Program-made: the position numbers and the translations under genes
Shown here: positions 44,931 to 54,538 of the stretch, piece after piece
How the letters are laid out: each line of letters starts with the position of its first letter
Position numbering within the stretch: the stretch's first letter is position 1
The notes under the pieces: generated by a model
The model's input: the letters and a program-made list of their open reading frames with translations, nothing else
The model's database searches: none
Told to the model about the DNA's origin: nothing
Origin: Ruminococcus sp. HUN007
Lineage (GTDB): Bacteria; Bacillota; Clostridia; Oscillospirales; Ruminococcaceae
Assembly: GCF_000712055.1 (NCBI RefSeq)
Contig: NZ_JOOA01000002.1
Location: 620,001 to 684,000, forward strand
Direction of reading: 5' to 3'
DNA: 64,000 nucleotides

Positions 44931-47231
44931 TCAGATCGCAATTTTATCGCTGCCGGAAGTACAGTTGAGTGATCTCTTCAGTTCTTCGATCCTGTAGTAG
45001 AGTGACTTGATCGTACCGATCTGTCTGTTGATATTCTTTATCTTTTCATTCTTCTCGTCATTTGACAGCGACAGCTGGAACCTGAGAGCATCGATATTCT
45101 TGTTGATAAGATCAAATCTTCTTTCAAGATCATTATGAAGTATTTCATCAAGCTTGATCCTGAATTCTTCTGAAAATCTGTCTATAGCCTCAGCAGCAAG
45201 GGTCGAATATGAATTTGTGCCCTCATTATAGAATGATTCGATGTACATTTTTTTCTTCAGATACAGAGCAACGTTTTCACGTATGTATCTGTTCTTGAAG
45301 CCTTCACGCTTTTCGTCAAGCTGTTTGTGAAGTTCTGAAAGAATCGAACTCTTGAGATGTATTTCCTCATTAAGTTCGCCGCTCGGCTTTCCGTCGTATT
45401 CAATGGCATTGTACTCAAGTGTTTTCTGCCTGATCTGTTCTGAGTACTCAGCCAGACGCATTTCGACTTCCTTCTTCCAGGCGCGTGTTTCAGTGTCATC
45501 GATATATTCTGTTGTTTCAGTGATCTTCTTCTTTCTGAAAAGTCCGAACAGGCTGAAACGAGGTTTTTCCTCGGTAGCATAGACTCTTTTTACCTTCGGT
45601 TTTTCGAGTCCGTTTTCATACTGCTGCTTTTCTTCCTTTATGAGGTTTAGGTCATTATAGATCTTTTCGCGTTCCTTTTCGATTTTCAGAGCCTTTGTAT
45701 ACTGAGCCGTGAGCTCATCCAGCTCTGCCTGCATCGCATTTATCTCGACACATGTCTTGTTAACGCTTTTCTGATACTGTTCGATACCAAGTTCAAATGA
45801 ATTCTCGGTCTGATTATAGCGGCAGTCAGGACAAATATTGAATTCATATTCTGAAATGTATATCCTTACTGACTCTGCAACGTCCGGAAGATATTTTCCT
45901 ACAGCATTTGTAATGTCATTGACAAGTTTTTCCTTGAATTCAAATGTAGCGGCACTTACACCGTTGTTAATGATCGAAGGAAGACTCTTTTCAAGCTCAA
46001 TAAGGTCTTCGGTCGTCTGGAAAGTCTGAAGATTTGCGATCTGACGGCCCTTGAAAAGTCTAACCTTGGTAAGTGTGAATTCAAGAACGTTCTTCAGATT
46101 CTGATCAATATCAGCATTGATCCTTGATTTCAGCTTGTCCATCTTGCTTTCTGTTTCAGTGATCTTCGCTGAAAGCTCATCGATGATCTGCTGCGCATCA
46201 CTGTTGTCAACAGCTGAATCATAAATAGCCGATTCTAGTTCAAGATTCTTAAGTGTTTCATCGATCATCTTGGATGCTCTTGAAATAGGCGTAATAAGGC
46301 TGTTCTTTGCCTTGTCACCTTCAGTTATGAAATTCCAGAGTCCGTCTTCAAACTCTTCCATTCTCGACATTTTAAGAAGTCTGGCTTTGTCTTCATCGGA
46401 AACGGAAGTACGGCCGCGGTATGAAAGATTCTCGTGTGATCTTGCAACCAGTGCCTGATATGCTGAAATACACCAGAATTCAGGAATATCCGTTGCATCA
46501 GGGAATATTCTCCCGAAATTCTTGAGCATATTTTCTGCAACTTTTTCATATGATTCATTTTCGTTATTCTTGATCTGATCGATCTTGTTGAGTACGAATA
46601 TGATCTTGTCCGCTTTCGTTCTGATCTGACTTAGAAACTCAAATTCAGACTGTCCGCCCGGACGGTCTGCACTGAACATGAAAAGACAGACATTTGACTT
46701 CATTATCTGGGCTTCAGTGATCTCGCGGTGTCCGTCAGCAGTACCGTTAAGACCAGGAGTATCGACAAGAGTGATGTTGCCGTCGAGGAACGGGGAATCA
46801 AGGAACAGATCCAGATGATTTACCGTTGCTGCAACAGGTATGTCACTTCTTGTACTTACATACTTGGAAATAACGTCAGTTTCTATGCTGTCAATATCCT
46901 CTGAGGTACCGTCCGCATAGTAAACACAGCCCTTCTGGTGATTATCTGCCTTGTTCTTGTGCCTGAGGCATGTAACTGTGGCAGTGGTCTCATCAGAATA
47001 CGAAGGAAGGATCTTCTCGCCCATAAGCGCATTGAGAAATGTAGATTTACCAACGCTGAACTCACCGACGATAACAATCGAGAATTCTTCCTTCTGAAGC
47101 ATATCAATAAAGTCAGCTATTATCTTTTCTTCAGCTGTATATCCGTTTTCAGAGTAAAATCTGAGTATATCTTTCAGAACGAGACCGGTTTCTGTTCGTT
47201 TGTCTTCAAACTGCGATAGATGTTTGTTCAT
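44931..47231 (-). CDS. Dynamin-family GTPase B
   Basis: A 766-residue bacterial dynamin-like protein. GTPase motifs: G1 GEFSVGKST (57-65), G2 region ETTATVT, G3 DTPG (157-160) and G4 NKID (215-218). Long helical segments follow, with coiled-coil stretches around residues 330-400 and 480-560, and a basic KPRFSLFGLFRKKK patch (about 545-560) that could touch lipid, plus a CPDC pair. Bacterial dynamins bind and remodel membranes and often act as unequal pairs. It overlaps dynamin A by 26 bases, so the two are coupled. Confidence 0.9.
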   Translation of the reverse strand: MNKHLSQFEDKRTETGLVLKDILRFYSENGYTAEEKIIADFIDMLQKEEFSIVIVGEFSVGKSTFLNALMGEKILPSYSDETTATVTCLRHKNKADNHQKGCVYYADGTSEDIDSIETDVISKYVSTRSDIPVAATVNHLDLFLDSPFLDGNITLVDTPGLNGTADGHREITEAQIMKSNVCLFMFSADRPGGQSEFEFLSQIRTKADKIIFVLNKIDQIKNNENESYEKVAENMLKNFGRIFPDATDIPEFWCISAYQALVARSHENLSYRGRTSVSDEDKARLLKMSRMEEFEDGLWNFITEGDKAKNSLITPISRASKMIDETLKNLELESAIYDSAVDNSDAQQIIDELSAKITETESKMDKLKSRINADIDQNLKNVLEFTLTKVRLFKGRQIANLQTFQTTEDLIELEKSLPSIINNGVSAATFEFKEKLVNDITNAVGKYLPDVAESVRIYISEYEFNICPDCRYNQTENSFELGIEQYQKSVNKTCVEINAMQAELDELTAQYTKALKIEKEREKIYNDLNLIKEEKQQYENGLEKPKVKRVYATEEKPRFSLFGLFRKKKITETTEYIDDTETRAWKKEVEMRLAEYSEQIRQKTLEYNAIEYDGKPSGELNEEIHLKSSILSELHKQLDEKREGFKNRYIRENVALYLKKKMYIESFYNEGTNSYSTLAAEAIDRFSEEFRIKLDEILHNDLERRFDLINKNIDALRFQLSLSNDEKNEKIKNINRQIGTIKSLYYRIEELKRSLNCTSGSDKIAI

Positions 47232-49530
47232 AATCCAATTCCACCTTAAGTTCGTTATACATTTCTTCGATCTTCGTAATTTCAGCCTTCTTATTTTTGA
47301 ACCTGTTCTGTATATCTATAAGGTTTCCGTTTATGATCTCGTCAAGAACACTGTTCTTTTCCGAGAGTCTCTTTTCAAATTCGTTCTTGATATATCCTTT
47401 GACCAGTTCTGAGTTTGATGCTACGTCTGAAACAAGCGATTCCTTAAACAGTTTTGTGATGGAATTATCGCCCTCGAAAAGATATGCTTCAATATCCTGT
47501 CTGAGCTGCTTCTTGCGGAGCGTGAAGTACTCGGTTTCGAGACGTTCCTCAAACATGAGAAGCTCGTCCTTCTTGGCTGCGATCTCGTGGTTGAGAATAT
47601 CCATTTTTCTTGAATAGGATGCCTGTTCCTTGTCATGAAGTTCGATTTTTTCTTCGAGTGTGCATTTCTTTGACTCAAGGTTTGAAAGTTCACGGTTGAT
47701 CGCTTCGCGCTCTTCGTCCGTACGTTCCTTGATCTCGCGTTTTTTCTTGTCCCAGGCAAGTCCCTTGGTATCGTCGTACTGCGGAACCTGTCTTGTGGAT
47801 TTCTTCTTTCCTAAAATAAACTGGAAAAGACGTGCTATGCCCTTTCGGTCTTCTTCAAATTCCTCAACGATGTATCTTACATCTTCAACAGGTCTGTCGC
47901 CAAGGGCTGCTTCCTTCCGTCTCTGCTCGGCAGTAAGATCTTCCTTGTGCTTCTTCGCCGCATTGATATCAGCAAAAATCTTTTCGATCTCAAGCCTGTA
48001 GCCTTCGCGCTGCTTGTTGAAATCCTCAAGAAATTTCTTGTTGTTAACTGCAATCTGTTCAAGATTCTTTATGTCGTTCTTGATATTGTCCGCAGCAAGC
48101 TCCTTGTCGATAGCAGCTGAGATCTTAAGATCAGCATTGCTTCTGTCAGCCACACTGATGATGTCACCGTACTCATCTATACGTGCAAGTATGGTCTTGT
48201 AAACAAGCTGGAAGCAGTTTTCCTTCTTGTAGTCAAGTTCAAGCTGATAATCATCGATGAGTTTCTGAAGCATCTGTTTGTAAACATTTGTTTCGACCTT
48301 CTGTTCAAAAGTGCTGTAGTCACTTTCGCTGTTGATGCTGTTGGAAATGGATTCATAGATCCTGCTTATGCTTTCATCGATATCACTGTTCAGGATTCTC
48401 TTGTTTTCGTCAAACAGATGAACTATAAGTTCATAAAGCTGTTCAAGAACAGCGTCCTGATTTCTGTTCATCTCGATCTTCTGCTGCTTGATCTGACTGA
48501 TATCCTTGAAAGCACGGTCCTTGAGGATCTTGTTTTCGATCTCGGACTGTTTCTTTTTGGATACCATCAGAATGTATTCCATGAGATTCATTACAGTATA
48601 ACAGTTAGTGATATATCTGTTTCTCTGGAAGTTAACGTCGTTAAAAATAGACGTGAGTATTTTCTCGAATTCAGCGTAATTTGATTCTTCAAGAATCTGT
48701 TCACGTTCACTCTCTGAAATATCACGGAAGTCATCTTCGTAAAGGCGCTTTATTTCCGTATCCTTGCCTGCAAGAGCCTTGAGTGCAGACATACCGCAGT
48801 AATAAGTGATTATTCTTCTGTCAGTCTGTGAAAGGACGAAACGCTCAATGTTCTCCTTTATTCCGGCGATCTTTGTCTCAGGATACTCACCCTCAAACGC
48901 ATTCAGCTCGTCTATGAAATTATAGATGAAGATAAATGTGTTCTGATAATTGGATATGTACTTTATAAAGTCGATATCCGTCTGGGCAACACCGCGTTTC
49001 GGGAAAAGATAGATGCATGAATGTGCCTGCTTTATCTCTTCAATCGTCAGTTCCCTGTGCTTGTCAGCAAGACCGTTAAGACCCGGAGTATCTACAATGA
49101 CCAGTTCATCGTCGACATCAAGAAAATCGATGTAAATATCAACGCTTCGTACTTCAGCTACAACATCGATCTCAGACTGCGTGGTGGTGTACTTCTCAAG
49201 TTCAGAGAGTCTGTCAAGATCTTCAACTGTACCGTCTGCAAAAGTAATTGTGCATGTGCCGACCCTGCTGTCATCAGACTTCACATTGTGAATATATGTA
49301 AGTGCAGCGGTAGTTTCAAGGGTCGCATGCTTAAGCAGATCCCTGCCGACTATTGCATTGATGAAAGTCGACTTGCCGGCGCTGAATTCTCCCACTACGG
49401 CGATTTTGAATTCATTCTGGTCAATGCGGTCTTCCAGTGTATCAATAGTGTCTTTTATATTTGCACCGTCATATATTACTGAATATGACTTCAGAAGATC
49501 AAGCTTCTGCTTTAAATCACTGTTCTGCAT
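47206..49530 (-). CDS. Dynamin-family GTPase A with altered G4 motif
   Basis: A 774-residue homologue of dynamin B. G1 GEFSAGKST (47-55), G2 region ETTAAL, G3 DTPG (147-150); the expected NKxD is NFID (204-207), losing the Lys, so nucleotide specificity or affinity may differ. The remaining 550 residues are mostly helical with strong coiled coils, and again contain a short hydrophobic/basic segment (ARLFQFILGKKKS, about 575). The start ATG has GAGGGTG upstream; a consensus promoter is at 49608-49636. It leads the operon. Confidence 0.9.
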   Translation of the reverse strand: MQNSDLKQKLDLLKSYSVIYDGANIKDTIDTLEDRIDQNEFKIAVVGEFSAGKSTFINAIVGRDLLKHATLETTAALTYIHNVKSDDSRVGTCTITFADGTVEDLDRLSELEKYTTTQSEIDVVAEVRSVDIYIDFLDVDDELVIVDTPGLNGLADKHRELTIEEIKQAHSCIYLFPKRGVAQTDIDFIKYISNYQNTFIFIYNFIDELNAFEGEYPETKIAGIKENIERFVLSQTDRRIITYYCGMSALKALAGKDTEIKRLYEDDFRDISESEREQILEESNYAEFEKILTSIFNDVNFQRNRYITNCYTVMNLMEYILMVSKKKQSEIENKILKDRAFKDISQIKQQKIEMNRNQDAVLEQLYELIVHLFDENKRILNSDIDESISRIYESISNSINSESDYSTFEQKVETNVYKQMLQKLIDDYQLELDYKKENCFQLVYKTILARIDEYGDIISVADRSNADLKISAAIDKELAADNIKNDIKNLEQIAVNNKKFLEDFNKQREGYRLEIEKIFADINAAKKHKEDLTAEQRRKEAALGDRPVEDVRYIVEEFEEDRKGIARLFQFILGKKKSTRQVPQYDDTKGLAWDKKKREIKERTDEEREAINRELSNLESKKCTLEEKIELHDKEQASYSRKMDILNHEIAAKKDELLMFEERLETEYFTLRKKQLRQDIEAYLFEGDNSITKLFKESLVSDVASNSELVKGYIKNEFEKRLSEKNSVLDEIINGNLIDIQNRFKNKKAEITKIEEMYNELKVELDYEQTSIAV

Positions 49531-49607
49531 GATATAAAATCACCCTCTTTTCATGTAAATTAGATCTCGTAAAATTCCCGTTAAATATAATTATAACTCA
49601 TTAATTT

Positions 49608-49636
49608 ATAATAACATTTTTTATGTAATTTGTCAA
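49608..49636 (-). promoter_or_regulatory. Promoter of the dynamin operon
   Basis: On the minus strand TTGACA, a 17-bp spacer, TATTAT, 78 bp before the dynamin A start. Confidence 0.78.
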
Positions 49637-49675
49637 CAATAATAAAGACCCAATAAGCATGATTTTTTAATGAAA

Positions 49676-49709
49676 TAACAAAAAAGGGACTGTTTAAATG
49701 CAGTCCCTT
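49676..49709 (-). terminator. Terminator of the 49718-50647 gene
   Basis: A perfect 9-bp stem AAGGGACTG/CAGTCCCTT with an eight-base loop, followed by TTTTTTGTT on the minus strand, nine bases after the gene. It separates this gene from the dynamin operon. Confidence 0.9.
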
Positions 49710-49717
49710 GAAAAATT

Positions 49718-50647
49718 TCAGCCCTTTATAACAGAAACAAACTCGTTCATATCTTCTTCAAGACTGAAAAGTATATCGTAATAATCTCTTACTCCTGAAG
49801 ACAGGAGTTTCTTTACACGCGTGCCAAGTTTATCCACAGCTTCCGTGATCCTTACTGCGAGACGGTCGATGTCATAATCTGTTTCACCGCAGAAATTGAT
49901 CAGCTTACCCCGCTTGTCATAACCCTTTTTGGATACTCCGAAAAATTTCTTTGCAAGCGAAGGGTCATATCTGTTGAATGCAAACAGAAGTCCGACACAG
50001 TCAGAAAGCATTTCTTCCCAGATTATATTCTTATAGTCTGAAAACAGTCTGCGCATAATGAATCTTGCACATGAACTGTAGATCTTTATCTTGACAGAAA
50101 CATTGTCCCAGACAAATTTGTCAATACCGGCTTCAGAAGCAGTCAGACCGCAGTAACCGCCGCTGCCGATAAGGATTATCGAATCCTGGAAATTTTTCTT
50201 GTCATCGGTAAATCTCCTGAGTTCGTCTCTCCATGTGATCTTTTCGCTGCCTGCTTCAAGATAGCTGTTCATGTGCTCTTCAATACGCCGCCAGTTTGTG
50301 ACGCCGAGTATCTCAGCACTTTCGATCTTTGAAGCGACTTCAGCCGGTTCTCCGGCAAAAGCCATTATCTGCAGAAAACGTTCAAAATCACTGCGTTCGT
50401 GAAGATAGACAATATCCACTCTTCCGGCAGGTGTGACTTCAGAGAAAAGTTTGTCATTGACATTTCCCTTGAACCCCGGCAGATCATCGGTCCTGATCTT
50501 TTCGTCGATCTCCTTTGGAATTTTTCCGTAACGGACTATGTCTGAATAGGCTACCGTTCCGGACATCCCCTTTTCAGGAGTCAGATAAAGCTGATTGTAT
50601 CTGTGAGCCATTTCCCGCACCACAGACTGAGTTCCTTCTGTTCCCAT
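49718..50647 (-). CDS. Unknown soluble protein upstream of the dynamin operon
   Basis: A 309-residue protein with no membrane helix or signal and no motif I can assign. It has a rather even alpha/beta pattern, with VDIVYLHERSDFERFLQIMA near residue 90 and SIILIGSGGYCGLTA near residue 160. The start is the ATG at 50647 after GGAGGG; the longer frame to 50689 lacks a ribosome site. It has its own perfect promoter (50786-50814) and terminator, so any tie to the dynamin operon is by position only. Confidence 0.75.
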   Translation of the reverse strand: MGTEGTQSVVREMAHRYNQLYLTPEKGMSGTVAYSDIVRYGKIPKEIDEKIRTDDLPGFKGNVNDKLFSEVTPAGRVDIVYLHERSDFERFLQIMAFAGEPAEVASKIESAEILGVTNWRRIEEHMNSYLEAGSEKITWRDELRRFTDDKKNFQDSIILIGSGGYCGLTASEAGIDKFVWDNVSVKIKIYSSCARFIMRRLFSDYKNIIWEEMLSDCVGLLFAFNRYDPSLAKKFFGVSKKGYDKRGKLINFCGETDYDIDRLAVRITEAVDKLGTRVKKLLSSGVRDYYDILFSLEEDMNEFVSVIKG

Positions 50648-50785
50648 AAAAATCCCTCCATGAATCACATCATAAGCCATCCTTGTCAATTATGATGTTA
50701 GAAAATAAATAAATTAATCCCCTTTCGTTACCGCGGGACTGGTCATTCTTCCAATCGCTGACACTCCACGCTTATAACTATAGTT

Positions 50786-50814
50786 ATTATAGCACAGAAT
50801 ATGCGATGTGTCAA
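50786..50814 (-). promoter_or_regulatory. Consensus promoter of the 50647 gene
   Basis: On the minus strand TTGACA, a 17-bp spacer, TATAAT. A short palindrome CTATAGTTATAAG lies just downstream. The leader is about 130 bases. Confidence 0.82.
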
Positions 50815-50913
50815 TAAAAACAGACAAATTTCTTGAAATTATATGCGATTTATTCAAAAATCCATTTAAAAGACACAATTTAGGCCCAGATTATGGTATC
50901 AGAAGTTTATTTT

Positions 50914-51028
50914 AAGGAAACGCTGATTTATTCATAAATCAGCGTGGGGCTCCGGGGCGAAGCCCCGCAAATCCCACCTGCGGAAATCCGGCAAAGCCGG
51001 ATTTCCGATTTAATCAGTGTTTCCTTAA
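50914..51028. repeat. Dyad repeat element, complete copy 4
   Basis: The best-preserved copy: AAGGAAACGCTGATT ... AATCAGTGTTTCCTT ends, CTGATTTATTCATAAATCAG, GGGGCTCCGGGGCGAAGCCCC and GGAAATCCGG/CCGGATTTCC hairpins, in the orientation of copy 1. It begins eleven bases after the mrp stop codon, in that gene's 3' region. Flanks extend the ends to TTAAGG/CCTTAA. Confidence 0.9.
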
Positions 51029-51038
51029 TCTGTGAAAA

Positions 51039-51884
51039 TTATTTATCAGCTGTTTTCTTTTCAACGGCAGCAAACGCCTTTTCAAGCCATTCTTCGTCAC
51101 CGCACATTTCAACAGTGCCGTTGTCACATGCAGCAGCGATCTCAGGCTTTATCGGAATCTGAGCAAGAGCCTCGACGCCGTATTCAGCAGCAACTTTTTC
51201 AAGTTTGCTTTCACCGTAAAGATTTATCTTCTTTCCGCAGCAGTCACATTCGATGTAGCTCATGTTTTCAACAAGACCGATTATCGGAATGTTCATCATT
51301 TCTGCCATTCGGACAGCCTTACCCACGATCATTGAAACAAGATCCTGAGGAGATGTTACTATTATAATTCCGTCAACAGGGATTGACTGGAATACTGTAA
51401 GCGGAACGTCGCCGGTTCCCGGAGGCATGTCGATGAACATGTAGTCAACGTCGCCCCACATAACATCTGTCCAGAACTGCTTTACTGTACCTCCGATAAC
51501 CGGGCCTCTCCAGATAACAGGTGTTGTCTCGTCCTCCATAAGAAGATTGAGTGACATGACCTTTATTCCTGTCTGTGTCACTGACGGATCAAGAAGATCC
51601 TTGTCATTTGCCGTTGCTCTTTCCTTAAGTCCGAAAGCCTTAGGAATGGAAGGGCCTGTGATGTCAGCATCAAGAACCGCCGTCTTATAGCCCTTTTTAT
51701 TTGACTTTACTGCAAGTGATGAAGTAACGAGTGACTTGCCGACACCGCCCTTGCCGCTCACAACAGCAATTACCTTTTTGATTTTTGAATATTCATTAGT
51801 TTTTTCAATGAAGCTCTGCGGTTCCTTTCTTTCGCCGCAGCTGCTTGAACATGACGAACAGTCATGTGTACATGATTCGCTCAT
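51039..51884 (-). CDS. mrp: Mrp/NBP35-family iron-sulfur carrier ATPase
   Basis: A deviant Walker A P-loop ATPase that carries or assembles Fe-S clusters for target proteins. It shows SGKGGVGKS near residue 44 of the chosen frame, ADITGPSIP, the FIDMPPGTGD motif and VENMSYIECDCCGKK, whose CxxC holds the cluster at the dimer interface; the N-terminus has an extra Cys-rich CTHDCSSCSSSCG. The start is the ATG at 51884; AAAGGA lies 13 bases upstream, slightly far. It is divergent from speD. Confidence 0.93.
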   Translation of the reverse strand: MSESCTHDCSSCSSSCGERKEPQSFIEKTNEYSKIKKVIAVVSGKGGVGKSLVTSSLAVKSNKKGYKTAVLDADITGPSIPKAFGLKERATANDKDLLDPSVTQTGIKVMSLNLLMEDETTPVIWRGPVIGGTVKQFWTDVMWGDVDYMFIDMPPGTGDVPLTVFQSIPVDGIIIVTSPQDLVSMIVGKAVRMAEMMNIPIIGLVENMSYIECDCCGKKINLYGESKLEKVAAEYGVEALAQIPIKPEIAAACDNGTVEMCGDEEWLEKAFAAVEKKTADK

Positions 51885-52003
51885 TATTACTGATGTTCCT
51901 TTCAAAATAATACTGAGTCTGAGTGATCACACCCCTGTAAAGCGAGCTCACAGCAGATGGCGGGCCGGCAGAGGATCAGTCGTTTATCAGACTATACTAT
52001 AAT

Positions 52004-52033
52004 ATAATATCACACACGGACAACGATTGTCAA
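52004..52033 (-). promoter_or_regulatory. Promoter of mrp
   Basis: On the minus strand TTGACA, an 18-bp spacer, TATTAT, about 120 bp before the start. Confidence 0.65.
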
Positions 52034-52076
52034 TTCAGTGAATGTCAATTTAAGCAGGCAAAAATTCAGAAATTTA

Positions 52077-52105
52077 TTGATTTTCACCTCAATATATGAT
52101 AGAAT
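52077..52105 (+). promoter_or_regulatory. Promoter of the polyamine operon
   Basis: TTGATT, a 17-bp spacer and TAGAAT, 40 bp before the speD start, back to back with the mrp promoter. Confidence 0.6.
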
Positions 52106-52145
52106 AAATTGATACATTATTATGACTGGGAGGTCGATTAAAAAA

Positions 52146-52946
52146 TTGGATAATAACAAGCTTTCCCTGTATGGGTTCAACAATCTTACCAAGACCCTTA
52201 GTTTCAACATTTACGATGTCTGTTATGCAAAAACCGAACGCGAACAGCATGATTACCTTCAGTACATCGACGAGCAGTACAACTCGGAACGTCTCACAAG
52301 AATACTGTGTGATGTAACTGATATAATAGGAGCCACCATTCTCAACATATCCAAACAGGACTACGATCCTCAGGGGGCTTCCGTAAATATTCTCATAGCG
52401 GAAGGCGAAGTGCCTGTTTCTGAAATAGACCAGTCATGCAACCGCGGTAAAATGGTCGCACATGAAACAGTGCATGCTCATCTTGACAAGAGCCACCTTA
52501 CAGTGCATACTTTCCCGGAATCACACCCGGACAACGCTATCTCCACTTTCCGTGTTGACATAGACGTTTCAACCTGCGGTGAGATATCACCTCTTAATGC
52601 ACTTGACTACCTCATCGAAAGCTTTGATTCTGATATTATCACGATCGACTACCGTGTACGCGGATTCACACGTGACGTTCACGGCAAGAAATACTTCATT
52701 GACCACGACATAACTTCAATACAGAACTACATCAACGAAGCAACGCTTCAGCGCTATGACGCAATTGATGTAAATGTATATCAGTCGAATATATTCCACA
52801 CCAAGATGCTCATAAAGGAACTTCAGCTCCAGAACTATCTGTTCAACACTGACGTTTACGAGCTTCCGCCGAAACAGCGCCTCGATATTTCCAACAGCCT
52901 GCGCCGTGAGATGATCGAGATCTTCAGCGGTGCGAATATCTACTGA
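52146..52946 (+). CDS. speD: S-adenosylmethionine decarboxylase, E. coli-type
   Basis: SpeD makes decarboxylated S-adenosylmethionine, the aminopropyl donor. The protein matches the long proteobacterial class rather than the short Firmicutes class: [25 protein letters not shown] opening, the self-cleavage Ser in [17 protein letters not shown] (Lys-Ser bond, giving the pyruvoyl group), [16 protein letters not shown] and [15 protein letters not shown] take TTG at 52146 as start: it aligns with the family's N-terminus and GGGAGG lies upstream; an ATG at 52122 lies before that site. Length 266. Confidence 0.92.
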   Translation: MDNNKLSLYGFNNLTKTLSFNIYDVCYAKTEREQHDYLQYIDEQYNSERLTRILCDVTDIIGATILNISKQDYDPQGASVNILIAEGEVPVSEIDQSCNRGKMVAHETVHAHLDKSHLTVHTFPESHPDNAISTFRVDIDVSTCGEISPLNALDYLIESFDSDIITIDYRVRGFTRDVHGKKYFIDHDITSIQNYINEATLQRYDAIDVNVYQSNIFHTKMLIKELQLQNYLFNTDVYELPPKQRLDISNSLRREMIEIFSGANIY

Positions 52947-53080
52947 TACATTTATCTGACAAGAACAGCTGATCCGGATCTCAGCACACCTTTACCGTAC
53001 GCACGGATGAACATGCTTACGTAAAGAGGGTGTGCCCGGGTCAGTGTTTCCTATATTATGAAACGGAGGATTACCCGACA

Positions 53081-54532
53081 ATGCATTATACCCAGAATGA
53101 TGCTCCGTTATACGAAGCAATGAAAAATTTCAGACAGAACAGGGTCGTTCCGTTCGATGTTCCCGGTCACAAAGGCGGCCGCGGCAACGAGGAACTGACA
53201 GAATTTCTCGGAGTGAACTGTCTCAAGGCTGACGTAAACTCCATGAAGCCTCTTGACAATCTGTGTCACCCTGTTTCAGTCATAAAGGACGCACAGGAAC
53301 TTGCTGCAGAAGCTTTCGGCGCAGCAGCTTCATTTTTTATTGTAAACGGCACCACCGGTTCAGTACAGGCAATGATAATGTCATCGACCAAGGAAGGTGA
53401 CAAGATCATCATGCCGCGAAACGTTCACCGCAGTGCCATCAACGCACTGGTAGTAAACGGTGCAAAACCTGTCTACGTAAATCCGGGCGTGAACAACAGA
53501 CTCGGCATACCGCTTGGAATGTCGGTCAAGGACGTGGAAAAAGCCATCGAGGAAAACCCGGACGCAAAAGCCGTTCTTATAAACAACCCGACTTACTACG
53601 GCGTATGTTCCGACCTTAAGGCAATAGTTGACCTCGCACACAGACACGGAATGAAGGCTCTTGTTGACGAGGCACACGGTACTCACCTCTACTTCGGAAA
53701 GGACATGCCGCTGAACGCAATGGCCGCCGGAGCAGACATGGCAGCTGTAAGCATGCACAAGTCAGGCGGTTCACTTACACAGAGCTCGATTCTCCTGCTT
53801 GGCCCTTCGGTAAACGAACCGTATGTCCGTCAGGTCATCAACCTTACGCAGACCACGAGCGCATCTTATCTCCTCATGTCATCGCTTGACATCGCAAGAA
53901 AGAACCTTGCTCTCAACGGTGAGGAAATATTCGCCAAAGCCACAAAGTACGCACAGTACGCCCGCGATGAGATCAACAGGATCGGCGGGTTCTACGCATT
54001 CGGGCCTGAGCTTATCGACGGCGACGCATTCTTTGATTTCGACAGAACAAAGCTCTCGGTAAACACTTTTGAGACGGGACTTGCCGGTGTTGAAGTCTAT
54101 GACCTTTTACGTGACAAGTACAACATTCAGATCGAATTCGGCGACATCGGAAACATACTCGCCTACATTTCAGCCGGCGACCGTGCTCTCGAAATAGAAC
54201 GCCTCATTTCCGCTCTTGCCGAAATAAAGCGCAGATATTCCAAGGACAAGTCCGGTATGTTCGATCACGAATACATAAAGCCTGATGTAACGATGACGCC
54301 TAAAAAGGCGTTCTTCAGCAGCAAGGAAAAGCTTGAACTTGAAAAATGCGAAGGAAAAATCTGCGGAGAATTCGTCATGTGCTACCCTCCGGGAATTCCG
54401 ATCCTTGCTCCTGGCGAAAGAATAACAAAGGACATCATAGGATACATCCTCTACGCAAAGGAAAAGGGATGTTTCCTGACAGGCACACAGGACATGGAAG
54501 TAAACAGTCTTCAGATCGTAACAGAGGAGTGA
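53081..54532 (+). CDS. speA: Arginine decarboxylase, aminotransferase-fold (group III)
   Basis: A PLP enzyme of the Orn/Lys/Arg decarboxylase family, most like the Bacillus biosynthetic SpeA that converts arginine to agmatine. It has FDVPGHKGG near the N-terminus, FIVNGTTGSVQAMIM, LVDEAHGTHLYF and the PLP-binding Lys in VSMHKSGGSLTQSS (about residue 226), with PPGIPILAPGE near the end. The ATG at 53081 has GGAGG upstream. Agmatinase (speB) in the same operon supports arginine as substrate rather than lysine. Confidence 0.88.
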   Translation: MHYTQNDAPLYEAMKNFRQNRVVPFDVPGHKGGRGNEELTEFLGVNCLKADVNSMKPLDNLCHPVSVIKDAQELAAEAFGAAASFFIVNGTTGSVQAMIMSSTKEGDKIIMPRNVHRSAINALVVNGAKPVYVNPGVNNRLGIPLGMSVKDVEKAIEENPDAKAVLINNPTYYGVCSDLKAIVDLAHRHGMKALVDEAHGTHLYFGKDMPLNAMAAGADMAAVSMHKSGGSLTQSSILLLGPSVNEPYVRQVINLTQTTSASYLLMSSLDIARKNLALNGEEIFAKATKYAQYARDEINRIGGFYAFGPELIDGDAFFDFDRTKLSVNTFETGLAGVEVYDLLRDKYNIQIEFGDIGNILAYISAGDRALEIERLISALAEIKRRYSKDKSGMFDHEYIKPDVTMTPKKAFFSSKEKLELEKCEGKICGEFVMCYPPGIPILAPGERITKDIIGYILYAKEKGCFLTGTQDMEVNSLQIVTEE

Positions 54533-54538
54533 AATAAA

